64,000 nucleotides of DNA from Pempheris klunzingeri (lineage: Eukaryota; Chordata; Actinopteri; Acropomatiformes; Pempheridae), in assembly GCF_042242105.1 (NCBI RefSeq), contig NC_092029.1:14370885-14434884 (forward strand), written 5' to 3'. Numbering within the stretch: the first letter of the stretch is position 1; each line of letters opens with the position of its first letter. The notes beneath the pieces were generated by a model. The model ran no database searches. It saw only the letters and a program-made list of their open reading frames with translations, and had not been told where the DNA came from. Shown piece by piece: positions 34,064 to 64,000 of this stretch. The position numbers and the translations under genes were made by a program.

Positions 34064-34153
34064 TCGTTGCCTGGTTGAGTCATTAGCTTGTCGGCTACCG
34101 TTAGCCAACTATTACACTTGCGGCGCCTGATAGTTCCTGATAGTCTGTGAAAA

Positions 34154-37100
34154 ATGGCTTTTGTTTCCCAGAGTCAGAGAGGTCCAAACGGAACTTACAC
34201 CTTCTCAAGCCGCCCCAGACCTGTTGAGAACCGCTCCAAATACAGAGAGCCTCCGTCTGAGCAGTACGTTTCTTATGTTTTTGCTAACGTTGTTTCAGCG
34301 TAGCTAAATGAGGCATTTAACTTATCAGCTGCTGCTGATAAGTCCAGTAATATAATGCATACAAATATGGAACACTTTGATGCCATTCTGCACTATAAGT
34401 ACTTTTGACACTTTTAGAAAGTTTGTTGAAAACACTTTTTTAAAATGCAGGACTTCTACTTGTAATTGAGCATGTTTACACTGTGTTGTCACTAGTTTTA
34501 CTAGTAAATATTCTCAGTAGGCCTGCTTCCTGCTGTAAGAATGACCTTAATTGCCACCTTATTCAGCTGTCAAACGACAGCACAACATGGATCAGCATAT
34601 CTAACAATTGCCAGGGTCAGCTGCTGCTGAGCTGACTGCATGATTGTACTGTGCTTTTTCTTGACAATGTAGGGCCCAAAGTAATTATGGAAACATTATG
34701 TATGACCGCCGTGTTGTCAGGGGAAATACATACGCTCAACACATCATACCAACCGTGAGTATGAAACATCTATTTTTATTATGCCTGATCTCTGCTAGGC
34801 CTTTCTGTCTGCCTCTTTTTCTTAAAACTGTGTATTATCACCCACCTTTGACAGATGGCTCAGCCAGACCCTGTTGAAATTCAGAGACAACAGGAGATCA
34901 GGCGCAGAGCCGCTGCTCGAAAACGGGCCAGGGAGCAGTTTAGACCCAGGACCCCAGAGGCCCTGCAGGGCAGGAAACACGTTGATATACAAACAGGTGA
35001 TCCATTCTCTAAACAACTTCAGAACGTTTTCATCTGTAGGGTATTAAATTAGAAATAAAACTGTTTTTTAATACAGACCTTTATTTTCAGAGGTTTACCT
35101 TGAAGAACTGAGTGATGTTATACGGGCTACAGATATCGAGTGCCAGACAGATGCTTTCCTGGACAAACCAGCAACCCCGCTCTTCATACCAGCCAAATCT
35201 GGCAAAGATGTTGAAACACAGATAGAGGAGGGAGAGGTTGGTAATGCAATGAGATGTCTGGCCACAGTTAATAGCCTCAGCATACTTCTAATAAAACTTA
35301 TTAGACCTGTTTTAAACATTATTTAGAGAGGAAACTCAACTGACTTTACACATTAAGGAGAGCTTATAGTTTTATAATGTCTTCTGCTGCTCTGGAGGAC
35401 GTACTACTAACCTGACTTACGCCATCATGTCATTACAGTCATTACAGTACACAAACTTGGGGTTTGGAGTTTAAAAGGCATGGACAATTACCAGAAAGGG
35501 AAAGTGTACAAGAAGATGTAGGAATCAGGTTTTTTCATACTAAGGATTAAAAGTCAGGCTAGTGTTGATGGCCTCACTTCATGGAAGTGCAATAAACAGA
35601 TCAATATAAAAAGATTATTGTGATGTAGATAACAAAGAACATAATACATACATATTACAGACATTTAAAAATGCAGTGCAATTCCACTTACTGCCAGCAT
35701 CCTCTGCAGTTGTTTGACTTTGACAGCGAGGTGCAGCCGCTGTTGGAGGTGCTGGTGGGTAAGACGATAGAACAGTCTCTGGAGGAGGTGATGGAGGAGG
35801 AGGAGCTGGCCTGTCTGAGGGCTCAGCAGAGGGCCTTCGAAGAACTCCGAAATAACGAGCTGGCAGAGGTGCTGCGGCTTCGGGAGCAGGAGAGACGCCG
35901 CAGCGAGGAGAAAGTATGTACATTATATTAAAAAATCCCTTTTAAAATCACTATATAAGAACAAGTCTAGCTGGAAAGTGACCAGCGATGCCATGTAGAC
36001 ATCAGTCCTGAACATGCAGCGGTCAGGTCTTGAAAACCTAGTCTGCTAATCAGACTGAATTTCTATTTTGTTTCATTTCATTATCTATTCTACATGATTA
36101 GAAATCTCTTAAAAACTCTTTCTATAGATTCTTACTATAAGCAGTGTGACCCTGCATGACCACACTGTGCGCTCTTTCCCTAGAGAGACTTGTGCTTTCA
36201 TGTGTTATGTGGGGCTTGCTTATGTTGCCAGGGAGACGCTGTTGTCAGTCAGATCGGATCAAACCATAACCGATGTAGCAGATTAGCTACATTTTTGAGC
36301 ATCAAACATTAATTGATTATTTCATTATAATTGATTAAAAACATTAATCTTTTTCACTTAAATTTAAATGTTTGCTTATTAAGTCACAAATGTTTCATGT
36401 TGCAGAAAACGCTTGATGGGATTTGGCATCAGTATTGCTACCACTGGCCTTTTTAAGAAATAATCTGTGAATGTTATCTATAAAATTACGAGTTTTCTTT
36501 AATCCTGTCTCTGTGTTGCTCATTGCTGTGGTGTTTTTGCACTGCTGATCTCCCACAGATCTTGCCAATTAAGCAGTGTTTGCACCACAGTGTGTGTTTT
36601 AACTGGACTCTCTGTAGTCGGTGCACTCTTCTTCATCTGTTCAGAAACAGATGGCTGGAGGATTTTTTTTTCCTGTTAATCATTATTGTACGAAACAGAC
36701 TTGAGTTTGTGTTTGTGCTTGTTTAAAAAAAAAAGTGTCTTCTGACCTCAGGGGCGAAGAATCTCCCAGCAGAGGGAGGTGCTGAAGAAAGAAAGAGAGA
36801 CTGCAGAGAAGATTGCTGCCCGGGCGTACACCCAGCAGTACTTGGCTGGCCTCCTGCCAGCAGTCTTTACCTCACTGAGAAGCCACGGCTACTTCTATGA
36901 CCCCGTGGAGAAAGGTCAGCCTGCCTTCGCTCCATTGCTCTCCATCATCCACTTCCACTCAAACTCTTTCCCCTTTCTGACACACGAGGGCATCGCTGCA
37001 CTCTGCCCACAGGGACTTTTCATCGGATGTAAACTAGTAGTAGATGAGCTCATTAACACTCTGTGCATGAATATTGTGTTATGAATGTTTAACCTTTTGT

Positions 37101-37814
37101 CATGTTTCTGGTTCTGATTCCAGATATTGAGACAAATTTCTTGCCATGGCTGATGGCTGAGGTTAACAACTGTCTGGATAAGAGAGAGGCAGCAAGGCAG
37201 CTGCTGGACGGTGAGGGAACGCAGAGAAAAAGTAGTACACAAATCCTACAGCAGCAACCAGAGACACCATCATTCAGTACCAGTATTTTATTTAATCACT
37301 TTATCGTATTTGCACAAGATTGTACACAAACTGTGAGCTGCAATCTGTCACAGGATAATTAACATCGCTTGATCGGAAAGGAGCAGGGAAAAGAAAATCC
37401 CTATTCCCGTAGTGGTTGAAAATGAAGTTGAAAACTGTCAGAAATCCCAGATCTGGGTCACAAAATAATTCTTATAACTAATTCTTAGGTAAAATGCAGT
37501 CTGACTCCCAAATTTGAATTTGAATTTGAATCCTGTTAGGTGGCTTTTTGTGCTAAAGAACAGACCTTACTGGTCTAAACTTCCTCTAAGTTAATTGACA
37601 TGTTCTAGAGGCGAGTGTTATTACTCCAGACATCTAGCAGGTATTTTCACAAGTCCTCCTCCAGGGGTCATCCAGTCATGGACACTGGTGGAGTGCCATC
37701 TAGTGGTTCTTTAAAAACATTACAAAGGTCATTAATGTCAAATGTGTTCACCCTCTTTCAGGCATCATCTACGATGTGGCCCAGAGGAGACTGGAAGGAT
37801 TCACAGAGCCGTAG
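34154..37814 (+). CDS. rsph3: radial spoke head protein 3 homolog, complete (328 aa)
   Basis: Structural scaffold of axonemal radial spokes and an A-kinase anchoring protein; needed for motile-cilium beating. Coding exons: 34154-34263, 34673-34754, 34855-34996, 35091-35236, 35710-35913, 36752-36914, 37124-37210, 37762-37814. All junctions are GT/AG and in frame; ATG context is AAAATGG. Residues 37-64 contain NIMYDRRVVRGNTYA; 65-110 are a basic Arg-rich helix; 112-160 include TDAFLDKPATPLFIPAK; 161-228 contain LFDFD..VQPLLEVLVGKTIEQSLEEVMEEEEL, where the amphipathic regulatory-subunit-binding helix lies (about 168-190), followed by a charged coiled coil; 229-311 include KIAARAY and GYFYDP. These blocks identify the RSPH3 family. 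The protein stops soon after the conserved core, so it lacks the long C-terminal extension of the human protein (560 aa in the longest form). Confidence 0.92.
34370..34520 (+). repeat. interspersed repeat family A, copy 4
   Basis: AAGTACTTTTGACACTTTT, AATGCAGGACTTCTACTTGTAA and ACACTGTGTTGTCACTAGTTTTACTAGTAAA in rsph3 intron 1 match the + orientation copy at 8640-8972. Confidence 0.55.
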
Positions 37815-37879
37815 ACACAGCCAGACAGATCGGACATGTAGACAGACAGAAAGCTCAAAGGCATGAATGTATTTTCAAA

Positions 37880-37885
37880 AATAAA
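37880..37885 (+). terminator. rsph3: AATAAA poly(A) signal of rsph3
   Basis: 66 bp after the TAG stop codon, giving a very short 3' UTR. Confidence 0.75.
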
Positions 37886-37899
37886 GTGTTTTTTCACTG

Positions 37900-39640
37900 A
37901 CTAAAGTACCACGAGTAGTACCACCTATATTTCAGGGCATATCTCTGCAAATTCACTGGTGCGTTCATGATTATTCTGTGAAGTCATTTGTTTCAATCCT
38001 AAAATCAGTGTTATGATTCTAAGAATTAGTGGTTAACCTATGAAATTGTAGAAAACACAAAAGCACTTTTGTATTATCCTTCTTTGCACAGATTGGCAAA
38101 TTTTTTTCTATTATCAAAGGATAATTTGTCAGCTCAGTATGAAGAGGTTTTGTAACTTCTGTGTTACATGTAAGAGTTTCTTCAGTTTTTGAAGCAAATA
38201 GTTTTGTTTCGTTGTTTTAAGATATCATTTTAATAATATGATGAAGTTTTATGAGATATTTAATTGAGAGTTCATTCTTGAACTCAGTTTGACAAAAAAA
38301 AAATCTAAGAAAGCTAAAACTGGTACAAATAAACGTGGATTTTCTGTGATTGACAAATTGCTACCTTCTACTATGCTACTACTGCTTTGAGTAAAAGTTC
38401 TTCCATTCTTATCATTTGAAAAAAAAAAAAAGAAAGGAGTCAAAGCAGCCCTTTTCTTTCAGGCATGCAGCATGTTTGTCCATTTCACTACTTATCACAA
38501 GAAAGTTCCACTCAAGGAACACCACCCACAGCAAATCAGATGGAGAAAAAAAAACCCAAACTTTTATCTTAAATGGAATGAATCAAACAGGGAGATATCA
38601 CTGGCAGACAAGGTGGCCAACAGGTTTAAAGGAACTCGAAATATTCAGAGGACCATTCAAAGCGCCTCCCTGTTACTTTATCTATTTGCATCTGGCATCA
38701 CTCAGCAAACAGCTCATTCAGGTGCCCTCACAGGCAAATTCATTTGTGTTTTGCATTGCACTGAACAGACAAACTCCCTATTCGGCTAAATTTAGGCTAT
38801 CTCTAACTAACCACCTGGTCTTTCAAAGCCATTCTTTAACCTAGTTTAGGCTCCCAAACTATTGTAGCTAAGGGAGGGACTCTGGTTAAACAGTGCAAAG
38901 CGGTAGGCAGGACTGTCACATCACTCTTAGGGTTGGTGTTATGGTGAGAACTAGGTCTAACCTCCGATATATACGGCTCTATTTTAATCCCGTCTCCTCA
39001 TTGGTCAGCTCACCTGTGACGTCTCCCCTCTCACTAGGAAGCTGTCTCGGGTCGGTGCGGAGCGACCCACGCGCACTTCCCCTGTGACCCGCAGGAGTTT
39101 TTCTGTGATGTGTCAGGACAGGTGACACACAGCTGGTCCAGAGGCACAGATTGTTTTCATTTGTTTCAGTACAACTAAATATTTGATGATAAAAAAAACT
39201 ATATTCACACGATTCAACATACTATCTTTAAATAAAATATAAATAGATAATATCCTCCATTACTGATACAGCTGTTAGATTTACTGAATCAATTTAAACA
39301 TAAAAACACATTAATAAAATGAGCAATATACCTGTGCTGTATGTTTTACAGGTATGTGCAGCCTTTAATAGCCTGTGTGTTGATTAAACAGTAAAACTGT
39401 TGGTTTTGATCTTTAAAATGAGGAAACGATAACGTGGAAACCATCATCATTAATAAAGTCAGACTTTATTACAAGGGATTCATTTATGAGCCATAACTTA
39501 TAAACAGTATATTTAGCAGTTCACATTTTAGGTCTCAGTTATGACCTCCTGAGTTTTGGGGTTTATGATCCCTGAAATGATACTAAAACTTAAAGTTTAG
39601 CCTCTCTGGCTGATGTGATTTTTGATTTAAAACTTCAAAA
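37900..39640. other. intergenic between rsph3 and ezr
   Basis: No supported gene. The overlapping ORFs at 38416-38844 and 38472-38789 have no recognisable domain and begin in a poly-A tract. A promoter-like cluster at 38967-39023 is listed separately. Confidence 0.6.
38967..39023 (-). promoter_or_regulatory. promoter-like cluster, minus orientation
   Basis: On the minus strand the order is TGACGTCA-like CRE core (GACGTCA, 39017-39023), CCAAT (39000-39004), then TATATAT (38967-38973), with spacings typical of a TATA promoter directed leftward. No gene is evident in that direction. Confidence 0.25.
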
Positions 39641-39779
39641 TTGTCCTGTATGTGGGGACAGACCACCTACAGTCAAAGTGTCCCTTAAACAGTAGCACTG
39701 GAGGTCCCTCAGAGTCCCCTGCAGGCCTCCCGGGCTGTGAACCAGCCTACCGGTGAGGGCAGGATCGGGACCGAGCGGG

Positions 39780-39862
39780 CGGCTTGGTGGGATGTCTGAG
39801 CGCCATATTGCGGCTGAGTGACCAGGAGCTGCGGCCCTACAGCGATCATCTTCCCATCTCCG
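39780..39862 (+). other. ezr: probable untranslated exon 1 of ezr
   Basis: GC-richer sequence ending in CATCTCCG followed by a strong GTGAGT donor at 39863. The next good acceptor is CCTTCCAG at 41459-41466, so splicing would join it to the exon with the ezr start codon. The left end is a guess; direct transcription from near 41400 is the alternative. Confidence 0.4.
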
Positions 39863-40789
39863 GTGAGTACAGGGGGGGCACACGGTCTGCTGCGCTCACT
39901 GGAGCTGACACCGTCCAGCTGCGCGGGAGAAATACGCACTTTTGGCACTTTTTCCGCGCACTTTGTGCTGCTCTGCACAAAGAAGACAAATCTCACAACA
40001 GGTGTCTGTCTGTCTGTGGGATTACAGGGAAGATGTGGCCGCCTGCAGCGCAGGGGCAGATCCTGCACCCGAGTTTGATCATCACCAGGATGAGTCTTTG
40101 ATCGGTTTTATGGTTTGTTTTATTGTCAGATATCTGCCGATCGAAGAGGTGGACTGTCTCGTTTGCCGGACTTGAGTCGTTGCCGCTGTGGGTGTGTACC
40201 CATCTAACTCAGACGTGTCCCTCCAGTGGAAATACACCCAGAAAATAACCACTTTGTCACATGTCTTACGTTTTAATAACATTATAGGGTTGTATGAGGC
40301 GTATGCAGTGGTCCTGACCTCTGATGTTTGTCTGTAGTGAAATGCAACATTGTTTCTTTGCTTCTTAAAGCGACTTCCCGAAGCGGTGCTGGTGTAAATG
40401 GGCTCCGCTAATCCGAATTGGGCGTTGGTTTGTTAACAAATGAAGGCGTCAAAATAAAAAAACTGAAACAGAGCAGGGTGGGGACTCTAACTTTATCATA
40501 GCTGGTGGGTGAGGCACGTTGAGTACCATATTTAACCTGCCTGGTGCCTGGGTGATTCAACAGCGTCAAGTCAGAATAGAAACTCTAGACTTCCTGTGTT
40601 GGATTTCAGAATAAAATCATGTAGTGTAACAACTACAAAATGGTTAGGATGGAATATACATTATTAAAGATCATGGTAAATAAATTATATTTGATGGTTT
40701 TTAGTTATTGCAAAAATTAATTAATAATAATGTAGCCAATTTATGGAAATTGATTATTTTGGTGAAGAACAACACCAAGCAGTTTTCTA

Positions 40790-41110
40790 TTTTAGTTTCT
40801 CAAATGTAAGAATTTCTGATATGTATTGTATCTTCAGTATCATATGGTGTTGGTCTGTTAGTTAGCCAAAACAACACAGTTGAAAGTTTTCACATTTTTA
40901 CTATAACCAGACACTTAATAAATGGTAGTACTCATTTTATTGAAAAATATGCATGACGGAGTAATCAGAAGTTTAGATAATCTTTAGCTACCACCCTAAA
41001 GTCATGTGTAAAGCTAAAATGCCAAACCTTCTCTGGTTTCAGCTTCTCAGATGTTAGTATTTGCAACTTTTCTCTGTTGTATTTTATCTTGGTTTTGGAC
41101 ACAACAGACT
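40790..41110. repeat. interspersed repeat family B, degenerate copy
   Basis: CTCTGGTTTCAGCTTCTCAGATGTTAG, TGTTGTATTTTATC and a terminal GACTATTTGAAAATGTCACTTT are family phrases; lies between the ezr untranslated exon and the start-codon exon. Confidence 0.4.
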
Positions 41111-41466
41111 ATTTGAAAATGTCACTTTAGGCTCTGAGTGTTTGTGCTTTTTTCACTATTGTTTGACAAAATAGTTAATGTGAGATTGATCAGTGCTGTA
41201 TATATAGATAATATATAGATAACTATATATGTTTTAGGTATATAATTATAAGAAATACACATGATCCGGGTGTCCAGACCCGCGCTCTTATTGTGAAGTT
41301 GAGGCACGAAGCTTCCTTTCATTTCGGCTAGCTGCTGTTAGCTTCTTAGCTCCCGCGGTGATTCATCCTGATGACAGTCGCCAGCAGGAGTGCCGAGCTG
41401 CTCTCTCCCGGGTTTAAGTAACGCCGAAGTGGCTGAAACTCGTTTCTCCTCTTTCTCTCCTTCCAG

Positions 41467-41570
41467 GAAGGCACAGAGAGAGCTGCAGCCACACGGAGCT
41501 CACGACTCTGGTCTGGAAACACTTCTTTATTGAACGGCTCCTGGCACAGAGCGAGGAAAAGGACAGGAAA
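41467..41570 (+). other. ezr: ezr 5' untranslated part of the start-codon exon
   Basis: 104 bp between the CCTTCCAG acceptor and the ATG at 41571. Assignment as leader depends on the splice model for exon 1. Confidence 0.5.

Positions 41571-64000
<22,430 letters not shown>

Noticed and set aside
34855..35052. ATG at 34855 as an alternative start of rsph3
   Set aside because: It directly follows a splice acceptor, and two upstream exons join to it in frame with conserved RSPH3 sequence.
38416..38844. 142-codon ORF between rsph3 and ezr
   Set aside because: Begins in a poly-A run, overlaps another ORF on the same strand, no recognisable domain or splice context.
39709..40068. 119-codon minus-strand ORF over the ezr leader region
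   Set aside because: Likely chance ORF in a GC-rich promoter; no family recognised.

Overview
The window is vertebrate nuclear DNA: multi-exon genes with GT/AG introns, AATAAA poly(A) signals, dinucleotide microsatellites and many short interspersed repeats. Conserved gene order (tagap, rsph3, ezr) and repeat families of a kind I associate with ray-finned fishes suggest a teleost, probably a percomorph. That placement is inference; no species can be read directly.

Layout, all genes on the + strand. (1) 1-1288: the last coding exon of a non-visual-type opsin, with the retinal-attachment lysine and NPxxY, plus the intron before it; earlier exons lie outside. (2) 1289-9900: intergenic, containing an imperfect tandem duplication of about 2 kb (1899-4108 and 4112-5886), a LINE-like 3' tail, a 117-bp alternating purine/pyrimidine tract and a dispersed repeat. 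(3) 9988-28869: a complete 14-exon RhoGAP gene, tagap, 862 codons, every splice junction in frame. It has the TAGAP C-terminus but an ARHGAP20-like N-terminus with a PH domain. (4) 29660-34150: intergenic, with degenerate TAG/GTA trinucleotide arrays. (5) 34154-37814: rsph3, complete, 8 exons, 328 codons, encoding the radial-spoke scaffold of motile cilia; an RFX X-box-like site lies about 90 bp upstream of its start. (6) 39780-64000: the 5' part of ezr (ezrin), with a probable untranslated first exon, the start codon at 41571, and exons covering the FERM domain and the first linker-helix residues. The gene runs past the window end.

The three identified genes do unrelated jobs (Rho GTPase regulation in lymphocytes, ciliary beating, membrane-cortex linkage). 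To my knowledge TAGAP, RSPH3 and EZR are also neighbours in the same order and relative orientation on human 6q25.3, so the block is conserved synteny, not a functional operon. I found no RNA gene of high confidence, CRISPR array, intact transposon ORF or bacterial-type system. The most interesting points are the composite architecture of tagap, its short linear motifs (two PPxY, three RRxSxP, one PDZ ligand), the X-box of rsph3, and the repeat structures.
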